In this document: positions 1 to 7,711 of the stretch, piece by piece | Layout: every line of letters begins with the position of its first letter | How positions within the stretch are numbered: the stretch's first letter is position 1 | The notes under the pieces: generated by a model | The model's database searches: none | What the model saw: only the letters and a program-made list of their open reading frames with translations | Told to the model about the DNA's origin: nothing | Assembly (NCBI GenBank): GCA_900551515.1 | Contig: URWH01000025.1 | Location: forward strand, 1 to 14,178 | Origin: an uncultured Porphyromonadaceae bacterium | Lineage (GTDB): Bacteria; Bacteroidota; Bacteroidia; Bacteroidales; Muribaculaceae | Length of the DNA stretch: 14,178 nucleotides | Direction: 5' to 3' | Position numbers and translations under genes: made by a program

Positions 1-1060
1 CCTCGACATTGGGGTTGAGTTCGCGGCCGTAGACAGCCAGCGGGCCTTCGGGGCCCGGTTTCGCCCAGAGCTGCGAATAGTCGGTGGGGCACACGATGAG
101 GTTGGTCACGTCGCCTTTCGCTTTGACGAAATCGCGGGTGAGGTTGTTGAGGAGCTCCACCTGTTTGTGGGGGTTGGTGCCTTCGCCGTCGATGTCGTCG
201 AAGAAGATGGCAAACGAGCGCACGCCGAGGTCATACATCATGTTGAACTTGTTGACCAGACTGTCGTAGTCTTCCTTGTTCCAGCGGATGTCCTGTCCCG
301 GGTGGATGGCCCAGATGAAGTTGACGCGGTTGCGGCGGGCGTTGTCGACGAGCTCCCTGATTTCGCGGGCTTTGTCGGCCGGATAAGGAAGGCGCCAGTT
401 GGGAGTACTGTGGTAAGGGTCGTCTTTGGGGCCGTAGAGATAGTCGTTCATCTTGTTCTGTCCGTAGAAGTCGATGAGCGACATGCGCACGTCGTGGCTC
501 CACGGTGTGCCGTAGAAGCCCTCCACTACGCCGCGGTATTTCATCGAAGGATAGTCGTTGACCACCATCAGCGGCAGTCCGCCCTCTTTCTTCGCCAGCT
601 CGCTGCCGATGATCTGACGCAGTGTCTGGAGCGCGTAGAAAGCGCCGCGTTCGTTATAGCCTGTGATCTTGATCCCTTTTTTGTCTATCTCAAGGACGTA
701 AGCGCCGTCGACGGCTTTCACACCGGCTTTCTTGGCTGCTTTCTCGCCGAAGTCAATGGTCAGCGGAAGTCCTTTGGCGCTGATGTTGAGGAAGCCGAGG
801 TCGCCGGCAAATTTCTTCTGTTTGTCTTTGACGGCAAAACCCTTTGATATGTTGAGTACGCCGTCGCCGGTGCGTGTGATGCTTTGCGGGGTGGGGTTTA
901 TGACAAGGCCGCCATGGTCTACCTTATGGCCGGGGACGGCGTTGAATTCCTGCACTTCACCGCGCTGGGAAGTCAGGTCGAAGCCGTCGTCCTGTGCGGT
1001 GGCAGTCAGCGCAGCCGAAGTCACTATGGCCGCTGCTGCCATCATTTTTGTAATTTTCAT
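1..1060 (-). CDS. GH84 beta-N-acetylglucosaminidase (O-GlcNAcase/hyaluronidase family), N-terminal part
   Basis: Partial gene that runs off the left edge; reading the minus strand from the ATG at 1058-1060 gives 353 residues without a stop. Residues 1-22 are a type I signal peptide ending in TATAQ, so the enzyme is exported. Residues about 23-165 look like the GH20-type N-terminal alpha/beta domain (INPTPQS near 54; NERGAFYALQTLRQ near 136). The catalytic barrel starts near 173 with RGVVEGFYGTPWS, then NDYLYGPKDDPYH (205-217), WAIHPGQDIRW (250-260) and FAIFFDDIDGEG (283-294). The DD pair at 288-289 (bases 194-199) matches the catalytic aspartates of the Bacteroides GH84 enzyme, which uses substrate-assisted hydrolysis of terminal beta-GlcNAc. 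Family members are about 700 or more residues, so roughly half is missing here. It is divergent from a GH109 gene, which suggests a shared role in amino-sugar glycan use. The family call is firm; the natural substrate is not known. Confidence 0.93.
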   Translation of the reverse strand, partial: MKITKMMAAAAIVTSAALTATAQDDGFDLTSQRGEVQEFNAVPGHKVDHGGLVINPTPQSITRTGDGVLNISKGFAVKDKQKKFAGDLGFLNISAKGLPLTIDFGEKAAKKAGVKAVDGAYVLEIDKKGIKITGYNERGAFYALQTLRQIIGSELAKKEGGLPLMVVNDYPSMKYRGVVEGFYGTPWSHDVRMSLIDFYGQNKMNDYLYGPKDDPYHSTPNWRLPYPADKAREIRELVDNARRNRVNFIWAIHPGQDIRWNKEDYDSLVNKFNMMYDLGVRSFAIFFDDIDGEGTNPHKQVELLNNLTRDFVKAKGDVTNLIVCPTDYSQLWAKPGPEGPLAVYGRELNPNVE

Positions 1061-1102
1061 GAAATTGGATTTATGATTAAACAAGCTCTTGGGATTGTAG
1101 TG

Positions 1103-1110
1103 CAAAGATA
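1103..1110 (-). promoter_or_regulatory. -7 box (TATCTTTG) for the GH84 gene
   Basis: On the minus strand, TATCTTTG fits the Bacteroidetes -7 consensus TAnnTTTG exactly and lies 42 bases before the GH84 start codon. No clear -33 TTTG is seen about 20 bases further upstream, so strength is unknown. Confidence 0.65.
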
Positions 1111-1142
1111 TGCTTTTTTTATAAATATTAGGGAAGAATGGC

Positions 1143-1150
1143 TATATTTG
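1143..1150 (+). promoter_or_regulatory. -7 box (TATATTTG) for the GH109 operon
   Basis: TATATTTG fits the TAnnTTTG consensus exactly and lies 36 bases before the GH109 ATG. A T-run at 1114-1120 sits where a -33 element would be. The box is only 32 bases from the divergent GH84 box, so the upstream elements of the two promoters interleave, which suggests coordinated control of the two hydrolase transcripts. Confidence 0.7.
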
Positions 1151-1186
1151 TGGAGAATAATCAATTTAAAAAAACATAAACCGATC

Positions 1187-2581
1187 ATGAAACTATTCCG
1201 AACGATAGTGCTTGCCGCAACGGCTATCACTGTGAACGCCGCATCGTGGGCGGCAGATTTCAAACCGATAACCACTCCGGTGCCGCAGCGCCCGACCGGC
1301 GTGACCGACATGGTGGGATTTGCCGCCGACCCGATCGACACTGTGCGCGTGGGATTTATCGGGCTCGGCATGCGCGGCTCCAGCGCCGTGGAACGCTTCA
1401 TCCATGTCCCCGGCTCGAAGATTGTGGCGATATGCGACATCGAGATGCCGCGCGTGGAAAAATCGCTCGAAACACTTAAGAAAAACGGCCTGACGGCCGC
1501 CGCCTACGGCGGTGAGGAAGATTCGTGGAAAGCGCTGTGCGAGCGCCCCGACATCGACCTCGTATACATCGTCACCGACTGGAAGCATCACGCCCCCATG
1601 GCAAAGTATGCCATGGAGCACGGCAAACACGTGGCTATCGAGGTGCCGGCCGCAATGAATCTCGACGAGATATGGTCGCTGATCGACACGTCGGAGCGCA
1701 CCCGCCGGCATTGCATGATGCTTGAAAACTGCGTGTATGACTTCTTCGAGATGAACACCCTCAACATGGCCCAGCAGGGACTCTTCGGCGAGGTGCTTCA
1801 TGTCGAGGGCAGCTACATCCATAACCTCGACGAATTCTGGCCCTACTACTGGAACAACTGGCGCATGGACTTCAACCGCGAGCACCGCGGCGACGTCTAC
1901 CCCACTCACGGCACCGGTCCCGCCTGCCAGCTGCTTGACATGCACCGCGGCGATCGCATGACCACTCTCGTGGCCATGGACACGAAAGCGGTCAACGGCC
2001 CGGCTTACATTGAAAAAACCACCGGCAAGGCTCCGGAATCGTTTGCCAACGGCGACCACACGATGACGATGATACGCACGGCCAAGGGCAAAACGCTGCA
2101 CATACAGCACGACGTGGTGAATCCCCGGCCCTACTCGCGCATGTATCAGCTCACCGGCACAAAGGGCTTCGCCAACAAATATCCGATTGAAGGCTACGCT
2201 TTCGTGCCCGAACAGATTGCCGCCGATTCAGTGCCTGACCACGAAAATCTGACGGCGCACGGATTCATCTCCGACACCCAGCGCGCTGCTCTCACAGAGA
2301 AATACGTTCATCCCATAATCCGCGAGGTAGGCGATGTGGCCAAGACTGTAGGCGGCCACGGCGGCATGGACTACATCATGGACTATCGTCTGATCTACTG
2401 CCTCAACAACGGTCTGCCACTCGACATGGATGTGTACGATCTGGCTGAGTGGTGCTGCCTGATTCCGCTGTCGGCCATCTCTATCGAGAACGGCTCGGCG
2501 CCCGTGGAAGTGCCCGATTTCACGCGCGGCGCATGGGATAAGGTGCACGGCTACCGTCACGCATTCAAAGCCGACAAGTGA
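1187..2581 (+). CDS. GH109 family secreted oxidoreductase-fold glycosidase (alpha-N-acetylgalactosaminidase)
   Basis: 464 residues of the Gfo/Idh/MocA fold. GH109 enzymes use tightly bound NAD+ in a redox-elimination-hydrolysis cycle to remove terminal alpha-GalNAc, as on blood-group A antigen or mucin. The ATG at 1187 was chosen over the open frame upstream because it is followed by a signal peptide (residues 1-23, ending near SWA-AD) and lies downstream of a -7 box. VRVGFIGLGMRGSSAVERF (53-71) is the dinucleotide-binding glycine loop; ICDIE (82-86) ends the second strand; HVAIEVPAA (148-156) is the conserved EVP segment; NCVYDFFEMN (181-190) and YPTHGTGPACQLLD (238-251) carry the Tyr and His expected in the active site. 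Length and motifs match intact GH109 proteins. It is the first gene of a three-gene operon, its TGA overlapping the next ATG by one base. The GalNAc specificity is inferred from the family; other Gfo/Idh glycosidases are possible. Confidence 0.88.
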   Translation: MKLFRTIVLAATAITVNAASWAADFKPITTPVPQRPTGVTDMVGFAADPIDTVRVGFIGLGMRGSSAVERFIHVPGSKIVAICDIEMPRVEKSLETLKKNGLTAAAYGGEEDSWKALCERPDIDLVYIVTDWKHHAPMAKYAMEHGKHVAIEVPAAMNLDEIWSLIDTSERTRRHCMMLENCVYDFFEMNTLNMAQQGLFGEVLHVEGSYIHNLDEFWPYYWNNWRMDFNREHRGDVYPTHGTGPACQLLDMHRGDRMTTLVAMDTKAVNGPAYIEKTTGKAPESFANGDHTMTMIRTAKGKTLHIQHDVVNPRPYSRMYQLTGTKGFANKYPIEGYAFVPEQIAADSVPDHENLTAHGFISDTQRAALTEKYVHPIIREVGDVAKTVGGHGGMDYIMDYRLIYCLNNGLPLDMDVYDLAEWCCLIPLSAISIENGSAPVEVPDFTRGAWDKVHGYRHAFKADK

Positions 2582-3663
2582 TGACGGAAGCCCCTGCGAC
2601 TCGCGGCCGCCTGGCCTCGCTCGACATCCTGAGAGGGCTGGATCTGTTTCTGCTGGTGTTCCTGCAGCCGGTGGTTGTGGCGTTTGTCAGCGTGAGCGGC
2701 TGCGACGGCTGCGAGGGGCTGATGTGGTGTCTCGACCATGAGGTGTGGGAGGGATTCCGGCCATGGGATCTCGTGATGCCGCTCTTCCTGTTCATGACCG
2801 GCGCCGCGATGCCGTTTTCGTTCGCCCATTATCTGTCGGGGCAAAAGCCGCGCCGGCAGCTCTACCGCCGCATAGCCCGGCGTGTCGTGGTGCTGTTCAT
2901 CTTCGGTATGATCGTGCAGGGCAATCTGCTGGCTTTCGATCCGGACCATGTCTACATCTACACCAACACGCTGCAGGCTATAGCCGCCGGCTATCTGATA
3001 GCCGCCGTGATGTTGCTCAATCTCGGCCTGCGCTGGCAGATCGCGGCTACGGCGGCGCTGCTCGTGGTCTATTCGCTGCCTATGCTCATCCACGGCGGAT
3101 ATGCCCCGGCCGACAGCTTCGCTTTCGATATCGACAGGATTGTGCTCGGCCGTTTCAGAGGCGACCTCACCTACACATGGGTGTGGAGTTCGCTCACCTT
3201 CGGGGCTACCGTCATGATGGGCGCCTTCGCGGGCCGGATGATGCGCGGAGCCACAAACCGCCGGCGGGTGGCCGCACGCATGGCCGTTGCCGGCGTGGCG
3301 CTTATCGCGGCCGGTCTGGCTCTGTCTCCCGTTGAACCGATAGTGAAACGGCTGTGGACTTCTACGATGACGCTCTACAGCGGCGGATGGTGCTTCCTGC
3401 TGATGGCGCTGTTTTACTGGTGGGTTGACTGCCTGGGTCATTCGCGCGGCCTTAACTGGCTTAAGATCTACGGCATGAACGCCATAACGGCCTACATACT
3501 CGGCGAAGTGATCAGTTTCCGCAGCGTGGTGGCCTCGGTGAGCTACGGCCTGGAGCCGCTGATGGGCGATTATTATCCGGTGTGGCTCACATTCGGCAAC
3601 TATCTGATCCTCTTCCTGATACTCTTTTACATGTACAGAAAAAACATATTCCTGAAAGTATGA
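2581..3663 (+). CDS. DUF5009 multi-pass membrane protein, HGSNAT/NagX-like acyltransferase
   Basis: 360 residues from the ATG at 2581, which overlaps the GH109 stop (TGATG), so the two are probably translationally coupled; a GTG one codon earlier is a possible alternative start. The N-terminus RLASLDILRGLDLFLLVFLQ (10-29) and the segment LDHEVWEGFRPWDLVMPLFL (51-70) followed by FMTG are hallmarks of the DUF5009/HGSNAT/NagX group. His53 falls where the acetyl-transferring histidine of human HGSNAT lies. Hydrophobic segments through to the C-terminus (for example LIAAVMLLNLGL, YLILFLILFYMY) suggest about ten membrane spans; a basic loop RRQLYRRIARR follows the second or third. HGSNAT moves acetyl from cytoplasmic acetyl-CoA across a membrane to the amine of terminal glucosamine; bacterial relatives often sit with GlcNAc or GalNAc genes, as here. 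The acyl acceptor cannot be read from the sequence. Confidence 0.82.
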   Translation: MTEAPATRGRLASLDILRGLDLFLLVFLQPVVVAFVSVSGCDGCEGLMWCLDHEVWEGFRPWDLVMPLFLFMTGAAMPFSFAHYLSGQKPRRQLYRRIARRVVVLFIFGMIVQGNLLAFDPDHVYIYTNTLQAIAAGYLIAAVMLLNLGLRWQIAATAALLVVYSLPMLIHGGYAPADSFAFDIDRIVLGRFRGDLTYTWVWSSLTFGATVMMGAFAGRMMRGATNRRRVAARMAVAGVALIAAGLALSPVEPIVKRLWTSTMTLYSGGWCFLLMALFYWWVDCLGHSRGLNWLKIYGMNAITAYILGEVISFRSVVASVSYGLEPLMGDYYPVWLTFGNYLILFLILFYMYRKNIFLKV

Positions 3664-4616
3664 ACGAGAAACGTAAACCAAGCGTGGATGTGGTGATGAT
3701 CGCCTACAACAAGGAGCGCTACCTCGACGAAGCTATAGCCGGGGTGGTGAAACAGAAGGGCGATTTCAGCCTGCGCCTTATCATCATGGACGATTGCTCG
3801 ACCGACCGCACGGCCGCGATAGCCCGCCGGTGGCAGAAGCGTTATCCGGAGATGATTGACTATCACCGCAATGAGCGCAATCTCGGTCTTCAGGGCAATT
3901 ACCTCGCGGCTTTCCGGTTGGTAACAGCCGACTATATGGCCATTTGCGATGCCGACGACTATTGGTTTTCGTCCCGTAAGCTCGCCCGTCAGGTGGAATA
4001 TATGGAGGGGCACCCCGAATGTGCCCTGACGTTTCACCGCGTGGTGAATTATTATGAAGCCACCGGAGAGAAGAGTCTGAGCAACGGCGGGCAGCAGGCC
4101 GACTGCACTGTCCGTGAGCTGAGCCGCAGCAATTTCATCACCAATCTGTCGGTGGTGTACCGCCGCCGGCCTGTCGACCTTCGGCATCTGCCCGACTGGA
4201 TAAGCGGCGACCGTTCGCCCGATTATGCCATGCATATGCTTTATGCGGCTCACGGCAGCATCCATTATTTCCGGCGGCCGATGGGCGTCTACCGCAAGGC
4301 GGCGGGTAGTTCGTGGAGCCTGACCGAGCAGTTCGAGCGGCTGAACATGTCGCTGATCGTGCGGCGCAATCTCATGCGGGAATTTGAGGGCCACGACGAC
4401 GTGACCTGCGGGCTGCATGACGCGGCCTCGGCGATACTGCGGTCGATGGGGCGTTGCGCCGACACACCGGAACGCGTGGCCTATGTGAAGCGGCAGGCCG
4501 AAGAGATCGGCATCGAGGTGGAGACAGGAGGCGGTGTAGCGCCGGCGGCGCACCGCGGATTGCTGTCGCGGATACGCGCCGCACTGTCGAAGGCGGTTCC
4601 GGTTCCGCGGCCATAG
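3660..4616 (+). CDS. Family 2 glycosyltransferase (GT-A fold)
   Basis: 318 residues. The ATG at 3660 overlaps the previous stop as ATGA, the usual coupling arrangement, and sits at the start of the GT2 domain; an in-frame ATG at 3582 would add 26 residues encoded inside the preceding gene and is rejected. VDVVMIAYNKERYLDEAIAG (9-28) is the nucleotide-binding start of GT2 enzymes, IIMDDCSTDRT (41-51) follows, and ICDADDYW (95-102) holds the metal-binding DxD motif. There is no signal peptide or membrane span, so it should act in the cytoplasm or at the inner membrane face on a nucleotide sugar and an unknown acceptor. The C-terminal part (about 230-318) is unassigned and ends in a basic tail. 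Placement after a secreted glycosidase and a membrane acyltransferase is unusual, because GT2 enzymes normally build glycans. Its stop is 10 bases from the convergent dGTPase stop. Confidence 0.88.
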   Translation: MNEKRKPSVDVVMIAYNKERYLDEAIAGVVKQKGDFSLRLIIMDDCSTDRTAAIARRWQKRYPEMIDYHRNERNLGLQGNYLAAFRLVTADYMAICDADDYWFSSRKLARQVEYMEGHPECALTFHRVVNYYEATGEKSLSNGGQQADCTVRELSRSNFITNLSVVYRRRPVDLRHLPDWISGDRSPDYAMHMLYAAHGSIHYFRRPMGVYRKAAGSSWSLTEQFERLNMSLIVRRNLMREFEGHDDVTCGLHDAASAILRSMGRCADTPERVAYVKRQAEEIGIEVETGGGVAPAAHRGLLSRIRAALSKAVPVPRP

Positions 4617-4626
4617 AGCGGCGGAG

Positions 4627-5988
4627 TCAGTTGTTGATTTTGAGACTCATACCGTTGAGTTTGCGGTAGAGATCGAGGGCGTAGACGTCGGTCATGCCCG
4701 AGACATGGTCGATGACGGCCTGTATCTTGCCGTAGAGTGTCGGCGCGCCGATCTCATACTGCCGGGGCACTTTCGAAAGCAGCAGTTGGGAGTAATTGAA
4801 CTGCGGGTTGCGGACGGCGTGAACGAGGCGCTCAAGGAGGAACGTGATGATGCTTGTGCCGGCAAGGTCGATGTCGACAACGTCGCTTGCACGGTAAATC
4901 TTGCTCCATGAAAGCTCGTTACTGTGGCGGTAGGCTTCGCGCGCAAGAGGGCTGATGTGGTCGAGGAGCACGCCCTGAAACCGGCCCTCGAGTATGACAT
5001 CTTCGTTTTCGACAAAAGCCAGCGCACATTCGCTGACGAGCTTGCCGATGACGCTCGACCGCAGATAGGCTATCTTTTCGTTGGGATCGTCGACGTGGGC
5101 CATCACCGATTGCATACGCGCCGTGTTGTCGGGAGTGAAATAGCTGAGCAACAGGTCGATCACCTGCTGTGTCGGGAGCCACCCGAGCTTGTGGGCGTCC
5201 TCGATATCCATCACTTCGTAGCAGATGTCGTCGGCCGCCTCGACAAGATAGACGAGCGGGTGACGGGCGTAGCGCACCTCGCCTTGCGGTCCGGCGAGAG
5301 GAAGCATGCCGAGCTCTTCGGCCACTTTGACAAAGTCGGACTGCTCGGAGCTGAAGAACCCGAATTTGTTTTTGCCGTCGGCGAGGGTCGACTCATAGGG
5401 ATATTTCACTATCGACGCGAGCATCGAATAGGTCATGGCGAAGCCGCCGGGACGCCGGCCGTTGAAGCGGTGAGTGAGCAGACGGAAAGCGTTGGCGTTG
5501 CCGTCGAACTGCGTGAGGTCGGCCCATTGCTGCGGCGTCAGCTGATCCTTGAGCACGTTGCCGGCTCCTTCGCTGAAGAAAGTGGCGATGGCTTTTTCAC
5601 CCGAATGACCGAACGGCGGATTGCCGAGGTCGTGGGCCAGGCAGGCTGCCGAGACGATCTCACCGATGTTGTTGAATTTGTCGGCCCATTCGGCGCCGGC
5701 ATACCGCCGACGCAGCCGCAGGGCCACCTCAGTGGCGAGCGAACGACCCACGCAAGCCACTTCGAGGCTGTGCGTGAGGCGGTTGTGGACAAATATACTT
5801 CCCGGCAGCGGGAACACCTGCGTCTTGTTCTGAAGACGGCGGAAGGGAGAGGAGAAGACGAGGCGGTCGTAGTCGCGCAGGAAGTCGCTGCGCACGCCGC
5901 GTTTGTCGTCGTGATATTCCTCGAGTCCGAACCGTTTGTCGCATATCAGGCGGTCCCATTGCATGCGTGGTGTGGTGAGATTGTTCAT
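4627..5988 (-). CDS. dgt: Deoxyguanosinetriphosphate triphosphohydrolase (dGTPase)
   Basis: 453 residues, full length, HD superfamily. It hydrolyses dGTP (often other dNTPs too) to the nucleoside and tripolyphosphate, acting in dNTP pool control in the cytoplasm. Visible motifs: FSSPFRRLQNKTQVFPLP (45-62), the Dgt substrate-pocket signature; NRLTHSLEVACVGRSLA (69-85) with the first metal-binding His73; AACLAHDLGNPPFGHSGE (114-131) with the HD pair 119-120 and the second-shell His128/Glu131; and VEAADDICYEVMDIEDAH (249-266) with the last metal-binding Asp. The start is supported by a consensus -7 box 20 bases upstream. It is divergent from a flippase and convergent with a GT2 gene; no operon partner is visible. 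No substitutions are seen in the catalytic motifs. Confidence 0.95.
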   Translation of the reverse strand: MNNLTTPRMQWDRLICDKRFGLEEYHDDKRGVRSDFLRDYDRLVFSSPFRRLQNKTQVFPLPGSIFVHNRLTHSLEVACVGRSLATEVALRLRRRYAGAEWADKFNNIGEIVSAACLAHDLGNPPFGHSGEKAIATFFSEGAGNVLKDQLTPQQWADLTQFDGNANAFRLLTHRFNGRRPGGFAMTYSMLASIVKYPYESTLADGKNKFGFFSSEQSDFVKVAEELGMLPLAGPQGEVRYARHPLVYLVEAADDICYEVMDIEDAHKLGWLPTQQVIDLLLSYFTPDNTARMQSVMAHVDDPNEKIAYLRSSVIGKLVSECALAFVENEDVILEGRFQGVLLDHISPLAREAYRHSNELSWSKIYRASDVVDIDLAGTSIITFLLERLVHAVRNPQFNYSQLLLSKVPRQYEIGAPTLYGKIQAVIDHVSGMTDVYALDLYRKLNGMSLKINN

Positions 5989-6008
5989 TGCTTTGGCGTT
6001 TGGATTTA

Positions 6009-6016
6009 CAAAGATA
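6009..6016 (-). promoter_or_regulatory. -7 box (TATCTTTG) for dgt
   Basis: On the minus strand, TATCTTTG matches TAnnTTTG and lies 20 bases before the dgt ATG, implying a short leader of about 15 bases. It is back to back with the flippase -7 box 22 bases away, so the two polymerase footprints must overlap. Confidence 0.65.
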
Positions 6017-6038
6017 TGTATTTTCGGCGGAAATTGGC

Positions 6039-6046
6039 TATATTTG
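6039..6046 (+). promoter_or_regulatory. -7 box (TATATTTG) for the flippase gene
   Basis: TATATTTG matches the consensus and is followed by only seven bases (CATCGAT) before the ATG at 6054. The transcript should therefore begin within a few bases of the start codon. The only -33-like sequence is a T-rich TATTTT near 6018-6024, at a suboptimal distance. Confidence 0.65.
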
Positions 6047-6053
6047 CATCGAT

Positions 6054-7526
6054 ATGAGCGACGACCGACTGAAACAACGCACAGCCAAGGGCCTTCTGTG
6101 GGGAGGCATTGGCAATGGCGCGCTACAGCTGCTGAACCTGGTGTTCGGCATCTTTCTTGCGCGTCTGCTGTCGCCGTCGGACTATGGCGTGATAGGCGCG
6201 CTGACCATCTTCTCGGCGGTGGCCGGGCTGCTCTGCGAGAGCGGTTTCATCCTTGCCATCGTCAATAAGAAGGAGGTGACCGACGACGATTACAACGCGG
6301 TGTTCTGGTTTAACGTCATCGTGGCGTTCACGCTTTACGGCGCTCTGTTCCTGGCGGCTCCGCTCATTGCGCGGTTCTATCACACGCCTGCCATGACGGC
6401 GCTGTCGCGCGTGCTCTTCCTGAGCTTTCTCGTCGGCGGCCTCGCTTCGGCTCCGGCGGCCTATTTCTTCCGCAACCTGATGGTGAAGGAGCGCAGCCAG
6501 ATTCAGATAGTGGCGATCGTGATCTCGGGCGTGACGGGCGTGATCTGCGCCTTCAACGGCATGGGCTACTGGGGTCTGGCCATTCAGACCGTGCTCTACT
6601 CGGGGCTCAACTCGCTGATGATGTGGATTCGGTGCCCGTGGCGGCCGTCGTTTTCGTTTAAGATGGCCAATTTGCGGGAGATGCTGCCGTTCAGCCTCAA
6701 ACAGCTTGTGACGTCGCTGTTTACGGTGATCAACAACAATGTGTTCTCGGTGCTTCTCGGCCGTTTCTACGGCATGAAACTGACGGGCTACTACACGCAG
6801 GGCAACAAATGGACCACGATGGGCTATTCGACGCTGACCGGCATGATAAACAGCGTTGGTCAGCCGGTGATGCGTGAAGCCTCCGACAATATCGAGCGGC
6901 TGCGGCGTGTGTTTCGCAAGATGCTGCGTTTCACGGCCTTCGTGAGTTTTCCTGCAATGCTCGGTCTTGCCATTGTGGCACCGGAGCTCATCACGATAAC
7001 GATCACTTCGAAATGGATGGCGAGCGTCAGGGTGATGCAGATACTGTGCGTGTGGGGCGCGTTCATGCCTATCGGAGTGCTGTATGGCAACCTGTTCAAC
7101 TCGCAGGGGCGTCCCGATATATTTATGTGGAACACGATAGCGCTCGGCGTCGCCCAATTGCTCACGCTGCTTGCGAGCTACCGCTTCGGCCTTAACGTGA
7201 TGCTTGTGCTGTTCACGACTGTCAACATCCTGTGGCTGCTTGTGTGGCAGACGTTTGCCCACCGTCAGGTAGGGCTGCGGCTGCGTGATGTGCTGGGCGA
7301 CATTGCCCCGTATGTCATGCTCGCGACGGCGGTGATGGCCGGAACCTATTTCCTGGCCGCTGCAATTGCCAACGTCTATGTCTCGCTCGTGGTGAAGATC
7401 GTCGTGGCGGCTGCCGCCTACATCGGCATCCTCTGGCTCGCGGGTTCGGGAATGCTACGTGAGGCTGTAGGCTATATCCGCCATAAACGCATCGCGGAGG
7501 AAGAGCCGACGACGCCCGAGTGCTGA
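6054..7526 (+). CDS. Polysaccharide/lipopolysaccharide flippase (Wzx-like, MOP superfamily)
   Basis: 490 residues of an integral membrane protein of the polysaccharide synthase/Wzx type, which moves lipid-linked oligosaccharides across the inner membrane. The N-terminus KQRTAKGLLWGGIGNGALQL (residues 7-26), then FLARLLSPSDYGVIG, is the typical Wzx opening: a cytoplasmic basic end leading into the first amphipathic span, then the ARLLxPxDYG loop. Alternating hydrophobic segments continue to residue about 475, consistent with 12-14 spans, and the tail is charged. The ATG at 6054 was preferred to the open frame from 5988 because the longer form would begin inside the dgt start and upstream of the promoter. 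It is a single gene away from any capsule or LPS cluster here, so its glycan cargo is unknown; it could serve O-antigen, capsule or general glycoprotein assembly. Confidence 0.88.
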   Translation: MSDDRLKQRTAKGLLWGGIGNGALQLLNLVFGIFLARLLSPSDYGVIGALTIFSAVAGLLCESGFILAIVNKKEVTDDDYNAVFWFNVIVAFTLYGALFLAAPLIARFYHTPAMTALSRVLFLSFLVGGLASAPAAYFFRNLMVKERSQIQIVAIVISGVTGVICAFNGMGYWGLAIQTVLYSGLNSLMMWIRCPWRPSFSFKMANLREMLPFSLKQLVTSLFTVINNNVFSVLLGRFYGMKLTGYYTQGNKWTTMGYSTLTGMINSVGQPVMREASDNIERLRRVFRKMLRFTAFVSFPAMLGLAIVAPELITITITSKWMASVRVMQILCVWGAFMPIGVLYGNLFNSQGRPDIFMWNTIALGVAQLLTLLASYRFGLNVMLVLFTTVNILWLLVWQTFAHRQVGLRLRDVLGDIAPYVMLATAVMAGTYFLAAAIANVYVSLVVKIVVAAAAYIGILWLAGSGMLREAVGYIRHKRIAEEEPTTPEC

Positions 7527-7648
7527 CCCTCTGCGCGCTAACTACCTTTTTATATTGTATTTGACTATGATAAGCCATTATAAAATGGCCGGATTGACAC
7601 ATATATATATAAGTGGGTGGGGGCGGTAGAGAACGGAAGGTCTGGCGA
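7527..7648. other. Convergent intergenic region with weak hairpin and AT dinucleotide tract
   Basis: This gap lies between the flippase stop and the PFOR terminator. It holds a six-base-pair hairpin GCCATT-ATAA-AATGGC (7574-7589), which could be a weak flippase terminator although no T-run follows, and an (AT)5 tract at 7601-7610. No gene is seen. Confidence 0.5.
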
Positions 7649-7655
7649 GAAACAA

Positions 7656-7683
7656 CGAGGGGGAGCCTTGCGGTTCCCCCTCG
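7656..7683 (-). terminator. Intrinsic terminator of the PFOR gene
   Basis: A perfect nine-pair stem CGAGGGGGA (7656-7664) / TCCCCCTCG (7675-7683), extended by two inner C-G pairs around a TTGC loop. It lies about 30 bases past the PFOR stop and on the minus strand is followed by TTGTTTCT. On the plus strand the following bases are not T-rich, so it is assigned to PFOR. Confidence 0.75.
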
Positions 7684-7711
7684 CGGGTGTTATGGTTTAT
7701 CAGCCTGGAGA

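Noticed and set aside
167..847. A 226-residue plus-strand open frame at the left edge
   Set aside because: It is the antisense shadow of the GH84 gene, whose minus-strand translation shows clear family motifs and a signal peptide.
884..1186. N-terminal extension of the GH109 frame by 101 codons
   Set aside because: The extension would overlap the divergent GH84 start and the promoters; the signal peptide begins at the internal ATG at 1187.
2557..3681. A 374-residue minus-strand open frame rich in His, Gln and Arg
   Set aside because: It lies opposite the DUF5009 membrane protein and has low-complexity composition typical of an antisense frame in G+C-rich DNA.
4600..4630. Terminator between the convergent GT2 and dgt genes
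   Set aside because: Only a five-pair TCCGC/GCGGA stem without a T-run is present in the 10-base gap and flanks.
4924..6057. A 377-residue plus-strand open frame
   Set aside because: It is antisense to dgt, whose HD motifs and length are complete.
6123..7262. A 379-residue minus-strand open frame
   Set aside because: It is antisense to the flippase; the His/Arg/Gln-rich composition shows no domain.
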